NCBI GenBank assembly: GCA_035301345.1
Contig: DATGUM010000032.1
Coordinates: 62,001 to 126,000 of the forward strand
Reading direction: 5' to 3'
DNA length: 64,000 nt
From: CALAMD01 sp035301345
GTDB lineage: Bacteria; Bacillota; Bacilli; Bacillales; Amphibacillaceae
Shown one piece after another: positions 17,502 to 25,598 of the stretch (the stretch's first letter is position 1; the number at the start of each line of letters is the position of its first letter). Position numbers and translations under genes: made by a program. A model generated the notes under the pieces. That model saw nothing but the letters and a program-made list of their open reading frames with translations. It did no database searches and had not been told where the DNA came from.

Positions 17502-18563
17502 TTATAAAATAATTAATTCTTTTGTTGAATGTGTCAAACGTTCATTTCCAGTTTCAGTAATAACTATCTCATCTTCTATCCGGCAACCACCAACATTATT
17601 TATGTAAATACCTGGCTCAACAGTAACTACCATACCACACTTTAGCTCAGTTGTTGACAACTTTGACAAACGTGGAGCTTCATGAACATCAAGACCGATG
17701 CCATGCCCTGTAGAATGCCCAAAATATTGACCGTAACCTTTTGCATCAATATAGTCTCTCGGAATCGCGTCTGCTTCCTGCCCTGTCATATGTGGTCCAA
17801 TTTGTTCAACACCCTTTAGCTGAGCGTTTAATACTGTGTGATAAATATCATTTAGTTCTTCACTAATCTCACCGACTGCAATTGTCCGTGTAATGTCTGA
17901 ACAATACCCATTGAATAAAGCACCGTAATCGAGTGTCACTAATTCCCCGTTTTCAATACGCTTATTAGATGCTACACCGTGGGGTAATGCTGAGCGTTCA
18001 CCTGAAGCAACAATTATATCGAAGCTCGAAGACGTCGCTCCTTGCTTTCGCATAAAGAACTCTAACTCTGTTGCAATATCAATTTCTCTTACACCAGCTT
18101 TAATATACTTCTGAATATGGTCATAAGCATCGTCAGCAATCTGAGCTGCTTGCTTCATAACTTCTAATTCTTCTTCCGTTTTAATTAATCGCAACGACTC
18201 AATCATTTGTGCAAATGGAACGAGTTCCACTTCAAGTGACTTTTTTAAACGTTCATACGTAGAATAAGTGACGGTCTCTTTTTCAAAAGCCACTCGTTCT
18301 GCATTCATAAGTTTTAACTGCTTGTTCAGTTCTGTTTCAATCGCACTCGTATGCTCAATAATTTTAAAAGATGTCGCTTGATCATTCGCTTGCTCAACGT
18401 ATCTAAAATCTGTAATAAATCGAGCATCATTTTGACTAACTAGTGCAATTCCCGCCGTTCCAGTAAAACCTGTTGCATAGCGTCTATTCATTGGATTAGA
18501 AATAATAATTGCATCGAGTTGTTCATCTTTTAGTGCTTGTTGAATGTTTTTTACAATACTCAA
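17502..18563 (-). CDS. pepQ: Xaa-Pro aminopeptidase/dipeptidase, M24 family (YqhT)
   Basis: A 353-aa metallopeptidase removing residues N-terminal to proline. The creatinase-like N-terminal domain is followed by the pita-bread catalytic domain with metal ligands in TLDYGALFNGYCSDITRT (two Asp), GHSTGHGIGLDVHE (His), TVEPGIYI (Glu) and GCRIEDEIVIT (Glu). I place the start at TTG (protein MSIVKNIQQALK), nine bases after GTAGGAGG; this gives the usual YqhT length, and the longer reading runs through the ribosome-binding site. It sits just upstream of efp, the factor for proline-rich translation. Confidence 0.9.
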   Translation of the reverse strand: MSIVKNIQQALKDEQLDAIIISNPMNRRYATGFTGTAGIALVSQNDARFITDFRYVEQANDQATSFKIIEHTSAIETELNKQLKLMNAERVAFEKETVTYSTYERLKKSLEVELVPFAQMIESLRLIKTEEELEVMKQAAQIADDAYDHIQKYIKAGVREIDIATELEFFMRKQGATSSSFDIIVASGERSALPHGVASNKRIENGELVTLDYGALFNGYCSDITRTIAVGEISEELNDIYHTVLNAQLKGVEQIGPHMTGQEADAIPRDYIDAKGYGQYFGHSTGHGIGLDVHEAPRLSKLSTTELKCGMVVTVEPGIYINNVGGCRIEDEIVITETGNERLTHSTKELIIL

Positions 18564-18632
18564 AAGGATATGCCTCCTACGTCTGTAGTAATTCAAATAG
18601 TTTATTTTTTAATGATTGTTCAGTATGTACCA

Positions 18633-19073
18633 TTATTTTCGTTCAATATGCTCTAATAGAGCCATTGCGCCTAATCGATAACTCGTCAATCCAAAACCAG
18701 TAATTTGTCCCAGAGAAACCGGCGCAGTCATTGATTGATGTCGGAAAGATTCACGTTCATAGACATTAGAAATGTGTACTTCTACAACAGGAATTGAAAT
18801 AGAACTTATTGCATCCCGTAAAGCAATACTCGTATGTGTATACGCCGCTGGATTAAAAATTATCCCGGCAAATTGATCATCAGCTTGTTGGATATATGAA
18901 ACGAGTTCACCTTCAATATTCGACTGTTTACTTTCTAATTCATAGGAATATTCTTTTAACAAATCACGCAAGTTTTCTTCAATGTCTTGAAGGGTAAACG
19001 TTCCATAAACATCTTTTTCTCGCTTACCTAACCTATTAATATTCGGTCCATTTAACAATAAGAAACGTTTCAT
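18633..19073 (-). CDS. aroQ: 3-Dehydroquinate dehydratase, type II
   Basis: A 146-aa dodecameric-type dehydroquinase of the shikimate pathway. The signature LLLNGPNINRLGKREKDVYG carries the catalytic Tyr and Arg; the second block IIFNPAAYTHTSIALRDAI and the third VEVHISNVYERESFRHQS (catalytic His) are intact. GAAGGGTGA precedes the ATG. It works in the same pathway as the shikimate kinase at 30.3 kb but is transcribed separately. Confidence 0.94.
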   Translation of the reverse strand: MKRFLLLNGPNINRLGKREKDVYGTFTLQDIEENLRDLLKEYSYELESKQSNIEGELVSYIQQADDQFAGIIFNPAAYTHTSIALRDAISSISIPVVEVHISNVYERESFRHQSMTAPVSLGQITGFGLTSYRLGAMALLEHIERK

Positions 19074-19207
19074 TATTGACAGTCACCCTTCTTTCAGTGG
19101 ATTATTCTACGTTCTATTTTATCATAAATACGCACCTTTTGAACATTATTTCTGCGGATGATGCACGATTTATTCACATGTATTTAAATCATATATAAGC
19201 GATGTAC

Positions 19208-19236
19208 TTGTAGAAATAGGAAATGTTCAGTAAAAT
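19208..19236 (+). promoter_or_regulatory. Candidate sigma-A promoter for yqhP
   Basis: TTGTAG (19208-19213) and TAAAAT (19231-19236) with a 17-bp spacer, 66 bp upstream of the yqhP start. Confidence 0.45.
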
Positions 19237-19302
19237 GAAAGTGTAATCGATTTACTTATTTATCAAATAATTATATAAAATTTTCAGAGAGGAGCATAAA
19301 CA

Positions 19303-19683
19303 ATGAATCGTCCAAAATTTTCAATTGTTGTTTATATCATTATTGGACTAGCTCTTGTCGGTTTATTTTCACAACTATTTACGAATACACTTAATTTTAT
19401 TCAAGGTATATTAATGATGCTCGGGGTCGTTGCAATTATATACTTACTCTTCTATCACTTCTTTATTAAAAAACGAATGAACCGTGGTCAAATGAATAAG
19501 TATCAAAAAGCGGTTAAACAATCAAAGCAAAAATATCAACAGACAAAAAATAACCAATCATATAAACAAGCAAAATCTTCACAAAAGAAAGCAACAAAGA
19601 AAAAACGCAAACGTTCAAGACGCGCATCGCATTTACGTGTTATTAAAGGTAGTAAGTCAAACAAAAACGACAGAGCAAATTAA
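19303..19683 (+). CDS. yqhP: SA1360/YqhP-type membrane protein with basic tail
   Basis: A 126-aa protein with two hydrophobic helices (about residues 7-26 and 33-52) and a long, very basic tail in which Lys, Arg, Gln and Ser dominate (for example KKATKKKRKRSRRASHLR). The pattern and the position next to aroQ match the SA1360/YqhP family of Bacillales, with no assigned function. The tail is predicted cytoplasmic and could touch nucleic acid or the membrane surface (inference). GAGGAG lies upstream of the ATG. The last codons overlap the bidirectional terminator. Confidence 0.7.
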   Translation: MNRPKFSIVVYIIIGLALVGLFSQLFTNTLNFIQGILMMLGVVAIIYLLFYHFFIKKRMNRGQMNKYQKAVKQSKQKYQQTKNNQSYKQAKSSQKKATKKKRKRSRRASHLRVIKGSKSNKNDRAN

Positions 19684-19706
19684 AATTATTTACTCGGTCG
19701 TTTTTG
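19662..19706. terminator. Bidirectional terminator (yqhP / mntR)
   Basis: CAAAAACGAC (19662-19671) pairs with GTCGTTTTTG (19697-19706). U-rich tracts follow on both strands, and the left arm lies inside the yqhP coding end. Confidence 0.75.
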
Positions 19707-19712
19707 TTTTGC

Positions 19713-20144
19713 TCAATCATTCATTAACTTAATATGCTGCTCTTGTATTTTACGCAATTCTTCAATTCTCGATTGTTCTTCTTGAAAATACTTTACAAGT
19801 CCACCAATTTGATCAATCGAATTCCAACTTAAATGGTGTTCAATACCTTCAACATCATCGTATATATTTTCGCTATCAACACCTATGATTTCTAAAAATT
19901 GCTCTAATAATTCATGGCGAAACGCTAATTTTTCTCCAATTTTCGTCCCTTTATCTGTAAGTACTAAACCACGATATCTCTCATATAGTAAAAAACCATC
20001 ACGATCCAGTTTTTGGACCATTTTCGTTACAGATGATGGATGAACTTCTAACGCTTCAGCAATATCAGACACTCGAGCATAACCTTTCATTTTAATTAAA
20101 TTATAAATTTGCTCAATATAATCTTCCATAGTTGCAGTTGGCAC
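19713..20144 (-). CDS. mntR: Manganese-responsive repressor MntR
   Basis: A 143-aa DtxR-family regulator lacking the SH3 domain, as is usual for MntR. The winged helix GYARVSDIAEALEVHPSSVTKMVQKLDRDGF is nearly identical to the Bacillus family. Metal ligands fall at the expected positions: Asp8 and Glu11 (MEDYIEQIY), a His in FRHELLEQF (about residue 77) and Glu/Glu/His in VEGIEHHLSW (about residues 99-103). With Mn2+ it represses manganese uptake and activates efflux. No transporter gene is nearby. Confidence 0.93.
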   Translation of the reverse strand: MPTATMEDYIEQIYNLIKMKGYARVSDIAEALEVHPSSVTKMVQKLDRDGFLLYERYRGLVLTDKGTKIGEKLAFRHELLEQFLEIIGVDSENIYDDVEGIEHHLSWNSIDQIGGLVKYFQEEQSRIEELRKIQEQHIKLMND

Positions 20145-20286
20145 AGTGTCACCTCATTTTTGTCATACTCTGTATAAAAGATAAGTATGTTCCTCTACCA
20201 ATGTTACAGTAATAAAGTTAATTTAACAAGTTGAAACAATCCTAATGTCTGATCATTTTTTATTTTCAATTGAAAAATGATTTCTT

Positions 20287-20315
20287 TGATAAATAGTTCA
20301 TTACAACATATAATG
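20287..20315 (+). promoter_or_regulatory. Sigma-A promoter for the rhodanese gene
   Basis: TTGATA (20287-20292), a 17-bp spacer and a perfect TATAAT (20310-20315), 38 bp upstream of the start codon. Confidence 0.7.
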
Positions 20316-20353
20316 AATGAGTGAGAAGAACATTATTTGGGGGAGTTTAGAAA

Positions 20354-20725
20354 ATGAAGTTTATTTTTATCGCTATTATTGCTCTCATTATCTTCGGGAT
20401 TATTCGTCACTTTCAACAGAAAAGGGTCGTTACTGTTTTAACTGAAGATGAATTTCGTGAAGGTTATAGAAAAGCACAATTAATTGATTGTAGAGAGCCC
20501 CAGGAGTTTGACCGTGGACATATTTTAGGTTCAAGAAATATTCCTGTGACACAGTTAAAACAGCGTTTAGTAGAATTACGAAAAGATAAACCTGTTTATT
20601 TATATTGTCAAGGAAGCACTCGCTCATTACGAGCTGCTAACATATTGCATAAACAAGGATTCGCTCATTTAAACTTATTAAAAGGCGGATTCAGACAATG
20701 GAATGGTAAGATTAAAACAAAATAA
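20354..20725 (+). CDS. yqhL: Membrane-anchored rhodanese-like sulfurtransferase (YqhL)
   Basis: A 123-aa protein with an N-terminal transmembrane helix (residues 2-18) followed by a single rhodanese domain: LIDCREPQEFDRGHILGSRNIP, then the active-site loop LYCQGSTRSLRAA with the persulfide-forming Cys. The catalytic domain should face the cytoplasm. The physiological sulfur acceptor is unknown. It is a monocistron with its own promoter and a strong terminator, as for yqhL in Bacillus. Confidence 0.85.
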   Translation: MKFIFIAIIALIIFGIIRHFQQKRVVTVLTEDEFREGYRKAQLIDCREPQEFDRGHILGSRNIPVTQLKQRLVELRKDKPVYLYCQGSTRSLRAANILHKQGFAHLNLLKGGFRQWNGKIKTK

Positions 20726-20744
20726 AACACTAAACAATGATGCG

Positions 20745-20790
20745 CACCCCTAAAGTTAGACCTAAAATCTAACCTTAGGGGTGTTTTTTT
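20745..20790 (+). terminator. Intrinsic terminator of yqhL
   Basis: CACCCCTAA pairs with TTAGGGGTG, with inner GTTAGA/TCTAAC pairing, followed directly by seven T residues. Confidence 0.9.
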
Positions 20791-20812
20791 ACACATAGAG
20801 TTTAGTCAAAAT

Positions 20813-20852
20813 AAAAAGAAGTGTTTGTCATTAGAGACAAACACTTCTTTTT
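20813..20852. terminator. Terminator of the gcv operon
   Basis: A perfect 17-bp stem, AAAAAGAAGTGTTTGTC (20813-20829) with its complement at 20836-20852 and a six-base loop, with U-tract ends on both strands. It lies 26 bp after gcvPB. Confidence 0.9.
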
Positions 20853-20878
20853 TATACATTTATTTGATTAACGTTAGA

Positions 20879-22342
20879 TTATGCTTCTGGTGTGTAACGT
20901 AAAATTGGTTTACGTGAAGCTGTTGCTTCATCTAAACGATCAACTTTTGTATGATGTGGAGCTTCTAGTACTTTATCAGGGTCGTTCTTCGCTTCATCAG
21001 CAATTTGTAACATAACTTTGATAAAGTTATCTAGTGTTTCTTTCGATTCTGTTTCAGTTGGCTCAATCATTAACGCTTCGCTAACGATAAGCGGGAAGTA
21101 AACAGTTGGTGGATGAATATCAAAGTCCATCAGACGTTTAGCGATGTCCATTGTTCTAACACCAAGATCTTTCTGTCTATCTCCTGATAATACGAACTCA
21201 TGCTTACAATGTTGCGTAAACGGAAGATCGTACTCTTTTTCTAAATGACGCATAATGTAGTTTGCGTTAAGAACCGCGTACTCACTTGCTCTCTTCAATC
21301 CTTCTGCACCAAGCGTACGAATGTACGTGTATGCACGAACGTTGATTCCGAAGTTACCGTAATAGTTCTTAACCATACCAATTGAATCTGGACGATCATA
21401 GTCTAATTCATATACACCATCGTTCTTACGTACAACTGGCTTAGGTAAGAATTTAGCTAACTCTTCCGACACACCAATTGGACCTGAACCTGGACCTCCA
21501 CCACCGTGAGGACCTGTGAATGTTTTGTGTAAGTTTAAGTGAACAGCGTCAAAGCCCATGTCTCCTGGACGGCTGTATCCCATAATAGCGTTTAAGTTAG
21601 CACCATCATAGAATAACTTACCACCAACACCGTGAACAATTTCTGCCATTTCAACAATTTCAGTTTCAAATAAACCTAAAGTGTTAGGGTTTGTTAACAT
21701 AAGTGCAGCTGTCTTATCACTGACAACACGCTTCAAGTCTTCAACGTCAACAAGACCTTTTTCGTTAGATTTAACTTCTACTGTTTTAAATCCTGCAATT
21801 GTAGCAGAAGCTGGGTTCGTACCGTGAGATGAGTCAGGTACAATAACTTCGTTTCTTTCAAAATCACCGTTAGCTTCGTGGAACGCTTTAATAATCATTA
21901 AAGAAGTCCACTCACCTTGTGATCCTGCTGCAGGCTGTAATGTAATTTCATGCATACCAGTAATTTCTTCAAGGTGATCTTGTAGATCGTACATTAATTC
22001 TAATGCTCCTTGAACAGTCTTTGTATCTTGGTATGGATGAATATGACTAAATCCTGGGAAACGTGCAACGTCTTCGTTAATAACAGGGTTATACTTCATC
22101 GTACATGATCCTAAAGGATAAAATCCTGATAAGATACCATAGTTACGATTAGATAGTCCTGTGTAATGTCTCATTAACTCAAGTTCGTCTACTTCTGGAA
22201 GTTCTGCGTCTACTTTACGAACGTATACATCGTCAAGCCCTTCTTCTAAGCTAACCTCTGGAACATCAAGCGCTGGCAGGTTATAACTTGTTCTACCTTC
22301 TTGACTACGCTCAAAAATTAATGGAAAGTTTTCTTTAGCCAT
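20879..22342 (-). CDS. gcvPB: Glycine dehydrogenase (decarboxylating) subunit 2
   Basis: A 487-aa P-protein C-terminal half, carrying the pyridoxal-phosphate lysine in LNLHKTFTGPHGGGGPG (Lys273). Other blocks are YPLGSCTMKYNP and DSSHGTNPASATIAGF. With GcvPA it decarboxylates glycine and passes the aminomethyl group to lipoyl-GcvH. It overlaps gcvPA by eight bases, the usual split-P arrangement in Firmicutes, and is the last gene of the operon. The gcvH gene is not in the window, as in Bacillus. Confidence 0.96.
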   Translation of the reverse strand: MAKENFPLIFERSQEGRTSYNLPALDVPEVSLEEGLDDVYVRKVDAELPEVDELELMRHYTGLSNRNYGILSGFYPLGSCTMKYNPVINEDVARFPGFSHIHPYQDTKTVQGALELMYDLQDHLEEITGMHEITLQPAAGSQGEWTSLMIIKAFHEANGDFERNEVIVPDSSHGTNPASATIAGFKTVEVKSNEKGLVDVEDLKRVVSDKTAALMLTNPNTLGLFETEIVEMAEIVHGVGGKLFYDGANLNAIMGYSRPGDMGFDAVHLNLHKTFTGPHGGGGPGSGPIGVSEELAKFLPKPVVRKNDGVYELDYDRPDSIGMVKNYYGNFGINVRAYTYIRTLGAEGLKRASEYAVLNANYIMRHLEKEYDLPFTQHCKHEFVLSGDRQKDLGVRTMDIAKRLMDFDIHPPTVYFPLIVSEALMIEPTETESKETLDNFIKVMLQIADEAKNDPDKVLEAPHHTKVDRLDEATASRKPILRYTPEA

Positions 22343-23684
22343 TGATATCCCTCATTTCTTTTACAAAAGCATCAATTTCTTCTTTTGAACGGATTTCTGT
22401 TGTTGCAACTAACATGTGGTTTTCTAAATTATCATAAGATAATCCTAAATCATATCCACCTACGATACCTTTTTCAAATAACTTTTCATTTACTTCAGAA
22501 ACTGGTTTTGAAAGTTTTACAACGAATTCGTTGAAGATAGGTCCAGTGAATGCAACTGAAAGTCCTGCTTCTTCAAATTGTTGCTTAGCGTATCTTGCTT
22601 TTTGCATGTTAAGTTTCGACATATCTTTCACACCGTGCTTACCTAATGAACTCATTGCAGCAGCACTTGCTAAAGCATTTAATGCTTGGTTTGATGTGAT
22701 GTTAGATGTCGCTTTTTCACGTCGAATATGCTGTTCTCTCGTTTGAAGAACTAATACAAATCCACGCTCTCCATGCTTATCTACAGTTTCCCCTACGAAA
22801 CGTCCAGGAACTTTACGCATTAACTTTGGAGTCGTTGCGAAATATCCACAATGTGGTCCACCAAATTGAGCTGGAATACCGAATACTTGCGTATCACCAA
22901 CAACGATGTCTGCACCAAATTCAGCTGGTGGCGTTAAGTACCCTAATGCAAGTGGGTTACTTGATACAACGTGCATCGTTTTTTTATTTTGTTCAACAAG
23001 CTTGTTAATCTCTTCTAAAGGTTCGATTTGACCGAAGAAGTTAGGGTATTGAACCATAACTGCTGCAGTGTTCTCATCTAATTCTTTTTCAAGTTGGTCT
23101 AAGTCTGTTAAACCGTCTTTATGATCGATTTCTACAACCTCAATATCGAAACCTTTCGCAGCTGTTTTTAAAAGCTCGCGATGTTCTGGATGAGATGCTT
23201 TAGAAACGATAATTTTTTGTCTTCTCGTTTGTCCAACTGCAAGTCTCATTGCTTCAACAACAGCTGTTCCGCCATCGTAAAGTGATGAGTTAACAACAGG
23301 CATTCCTGTAAGTTCAGAAACCATTGTTTGGAATTCAAACATAGCCTGTAGTTCACCTTGAGTCATTTCTGGCTGGTAAGGTGTGTATGCAGTGTAGAAT
23401 TCTTGCCTTGAAATTACGTGGTCTACAACCGACGGGATAAAGTGGTCATAAACTCCCGCACCTAAGAATGACGTGTACTCTTGTAAGTTCGCATTCTTAC
23501 TTGCCATTTCTGATAATTCTTTTGTTAGTTCATACTCACTAACTGTGTCTTTTAAGTCTAACTTTCTGTTTAATCTAACTGCTTCTGGAATGTCAGAAAA
23601 CAAATCATCTGTAGATTCAACGCCAATTGCATTTAGCATTTCTTTCTTATCTGACTCTGTCATAGGTAAATAACGAAATTCCAT
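22335..23684 (-). CDS. gcvPA: Glycine dehydrogenase (decarboxylating) subunit 1
   Basis: A 449-aa P-protein N-terminal half: MEFRYLPMTESDKKEML, FLGAGVYDHFIPSVVDH, YTPYQPEMTQGELQAMFEFQTM and GGPHCGYFATTPKLMRKVPGR. It forms the heterotetramer with GcvPB. A perfect AAGGAGG precedes the ATG. It lies 13 bp after gcvT, under control of the upstream glycine riboswitch. Confidence 0.96.
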   Translation of the reverse strand: MEFRYLPMTESDKKEMLNAIGVESTDDLFSDIPEAVRLNRKLDLKDTVSEYELTKELSEMASKNANLQEYTSFLGAGVYDHFIPSVVDHVISRQEFYTAYTPYQPEMTQGELQAMFEFQTMVSELTGMPVVNSSLYDGGTAVVEAMRLAVGQTRRQKIIVSKASHPEHRELLKTAAKGFDIEVVEIDHKDGLTDLDQLEKELDENTAAVMVQYPNFFGQIEPLEEINKLVEQNKKTMHVVSSNPLALGYLTPPAEFGADIVVGDTQVFGIPAQFGGPHCGYFATTPKLMRKVPGRFVGETVDKHGERGFVLVLQTREQHIRREKATSNITSNQALNALASAAAMSSLGKHGVKDMSKLNMQKARYAKQQFEEAGLSVAFTGPIFNEFVVKLSKPVSEVNEKLFEKGIVGGYDLGLSYDNLENHMLVATTEIRSKEEIDAFVKEMRDING

Positions 23685-23697
23685 TGCTTATTCCTCC

Positions 23698-24807
23698 TTA
23701 TGGCTTATAAAATGGTGTTTTAACAATTTTAGCTTTTAATTTACGCTTACGTACTTGAATAACAACTTCATTTCCTACTTCAGCAAACTCTGTTTTAATT
23801 AAAATTTGCCCGATGTTTTTACCTAAAGTAGGTGATTGTGTACCTGAAGTAACGAAGCCAATTTCCTCATCATCTTCAGATAATACTGTATATCCTGTAC
23901 GTGGAATACCTTTATCAATCATTTCTATTCCAACACTTTTACGATCAGCACCGTTGTCTACTTGATCTTTCAATACATCTTTACCGATGAAATCTGCATC
24001 TTTGTTCACTTTAACAGCAAATTTAAGACCAGCTTCGATAGGTGTAATATCTTTCGTCAACTCTTGACCGTATAATGGTAGACCTACTTCAAAACGAAGC
24101 GTATCTCTTGCTCCAAGTCCAACTGGCTCAAGACCTTTATCTTTTCCTGCTTCTAGTAAAGCATTCCATAAGTCTGCTCCACTTCCTGCAGCGATATAGA
24201 TTTCAAAGCCATCTTCTCCAGTGTACCCAGTTCTTGACACTAACGCGCCATCTTTAACACCTTTAATCTCAACACCTTCTTCAAAACGGAAGAATTTAAT
24301 CGAGCTTAAATCAAAGTCTGTTAACGTTTGTAAGATTTCTTCTGCGTTTGGTCCTTGTAAAGCAACTAAAGCATACTCATCAGAAACGTTTTCAATAACG
24401 ACATCTTCACCGAAATCGTTATTTTCAACTAACCACTCGTAATCTTTTTCAATATTTGCAGCGTTAACGACTAGTAAATAGTCATTGTCTTTCATTTTAT
24501 AAACTAAAAAGTCGTCTACAGTTCCACCATTTTCATAACACATAAATGTGTACTGTGCTTGTTTATCGTTTAATTTTGAAACGTCATTCGTCGTTAATTT
24601 TTGTAAGAATTCTAAACTCTTAGGTCCTTTAACTACGATTTCCCCCATATGGGATACGTCAAACATACCTGCTTTTGTTCGAGTAACTTCGTGTTCGTTT
24701 TTAATACTTGAGAATTGAACTGGTAAATCCCAACCACCAAAATCAATTGTTTTCGCACCTGATTTTTCATATTCTGAAAATATAGGTGTTCTTAATAGTT
24801 CACTCAT
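23698..24807 (-). CDS. gcvT: Aminomethyltransferase (glycine cleavage T-protein)
   Basis: A 369-aa T-protein transferring the methylene group from GcvH-bound aminomethyl to tetrahydrofolate and releasing ammonia. Blocks include TIDFGGWDLPVQFSSIKNEHE, GMFDVSHMGEIVVKG, SRTGYTGEDGFEIY and LGARDTLRFEVGLPLYGQEL. I start at the ATG following AAGGAGTGGATGGC (protein MSELLRTPIF). The reading frame stays open 30 codons further upstream, but that part lies in the riboswitch terminator and is not protein. It is the first gene of gcvT-gcvPA-gcvPB. Confidence 0.96.
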   Translation of the reverse strand: MSELLRTPIFSEYEKSGAKTIDFGGWDLPVQFSSIKNEHEVTRTKAGMFDVSHMGEIVVKGPKSLEFLQKLTTNDVSKLNDKQAQYTFMCYENGGTVDDFLVYKMKDNDYLLVVNAANIEKDYEWLVENNDFGEDVVIENVSDEYALVALQGPNAEEILQTLTDFDLSSIKFFRFEEGVEIKGVKDGALVSRTGYTGEDGFEIYIAAGSGADLWNALLEAGKDKGLEPVGLGARDTLRFEVGLPLYGQELTKDITPIEAGLKFAVKVNKDADFIGKDVLKDQVDNGADRKSVGIEMIDKGIPRTGYTVLSEDDEEIGFVTSGTQSPTLGKNIGQILIKTEFAEVGNEVVIQVRKRKLKAKIVKTPFYKP

Positions 24808-24845
24808 GCCATCCACTCCTTTTATTTTTTGTTTTTTAAAATCGA

Positions 24846-24890
24846 CATAAAGAAACAGAGATTTCACTGATACATCAGGAAAACCTCTGT
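24846..24890 (-). terminator. Riboswitch expression-platform terminator of gcvT
   Basis: ACAGAG (minus, from 24890) pairs with CTCTGT ending at 24855, with an inner CTGAT/ATCAG stem, followed by TTTCTTTA. The 5' arm is part of the GGACAGAGG that closes the second glycine aptamer, so glycine binding and this terminator are mutually exclusive (inference). Confidence 0.75.
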
Positions 24891-25107
24891 CCGTCAACCA
24901 GAAAGTTGCGTGTCTTAACTAGCGGTTAAAGAAGAGGCTAGTTAGGATACTTGCTTCGTTGGTGGTTTACAATCTTAAGAAGTAAACACTCTCCAGAGTT
25001 GCGTCCTACAAGAGTCTTTTTACCTGAGAGATTCGCTTGACGCTTGCTCCTTCGGCGTTACAGAAAACAAACTTTCTGTAAGCTCTCCCCTTGTACTCAT
25101 TCGCACG
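24884..25107 (-). promoter_or_regulatory. Tandem glycine riboswitch
   Basis: Minus-strand leader of gcvT. Aptamer 1 shows GGGGAGAG, the core CGCCGAAGGAGCAAGC, AATCTCTCAGGTAAAAAGAC and GGACGCAACTCTGGAGAG. A short linker, GTTTAC...GTAAAC, leads to aptamer 2: CCACCAACGAAGCAAG, a TAACTAGC/GCTAGTTA helix, ACTTTCTGG and the closing GGACAGAGG. Both units align with the B. subtilis gcvT riboswitch. High glycine is expected to allow read-through and switch on the cleavage genes. Confidence 0.95.
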
Positions 25108-25171
25108 TATGAAAATGTTATATTGAGTTATCTTATGTATCAATTACTTGCATCTCTACTTCACAAAATAC

Positions 25172-25180
25172 ATTATACCA
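25172..25180 (-). promoter_or_regulatory. Extended -10 promoter of the gcv operon
   Basis: TGGTATAAT on the minus strand lies about 65 nt upstream of the riboswitch. A second candidate, TTGATA with TATAAC 15 bp on, lies closer to the aptamer; I cannot decide between them. Confidence 0.45.
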
Positions 25181-25242
25181 CAGTAATTACTAAAATGAAG
25201 CTTTTTGTTTAAGGAAAAGCTCTTCTTCCTAATCAAGCGAAC

Positions 25243-25272
25243 AAAAAACCCTGTATCCTTATGAGAACAGGG
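25243..25272 (-). terminator. Intrinsic terminator of yqgY
   Basis: CCCTGT pairs with ACAGGG (25249-25254 with 25267-25272), followed on the minus strand by TTTTTTG. Confidence 0.85.
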
Positions 25273-25282
25273 CTTTCCGTTA

Positions 25283-25525
25283 TTAGTTTCCAAATCCTGG
25301 AACTAATATAAATTCTGAGTACCAAGTGAAACCTACAAAGAAAATAGTGCAATAAGCTCCAAACAAATACATATACATTCGTTCAGATAATCTTAAGTAA
25401 CTTAATGTTAGGAAAAATGCAGTTTGAACTAAAAATAATAGCGAAGTTTTATACATATCACCTACAAAGAACATAACTGTGAATATACCTGTCCAAAATG
25501 CAAGCACACGAAACATTCTATCCAT
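25283..25525 (-). CDS. yqgY: DUF2626 membrane protein (YqgY)
   Basis: An 80-aa protein with three closely packed hydrophobic helices (about residues 5-22, 27-43 and 50-70) and the start MDRMFRVLAFWTGIFTVMFF, matching the DUF2626/YqgY family of Bacillales. Function is unknown. GGAGG precedes the ATG. It has its own terminator and lies in the yqg-comG neighbourhood, as in Bacillus. Confidence 0.8.
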   Translation of the reverse strand: MDRMFRVLAFWTGIFTVMFFVGDMYKTSLLFLVQTAFFLTLSYLRLSERMYMYLFGAYCTIFFVGFTWYSEFILVPGFGN

Positions 25526-25598
25526 GCGATTTTCCCCCTCCTTTATAACTTATCATTGTCATTATAAACGACAGATGAAAGATTGTAAATAAATGTTG

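Noticed and set aside
24808..24897. N-terminal extension of gcvT
   Set aside because: It is encoded within the riboswitch terminator; a good SD and family N-terminus place the start at 24807.
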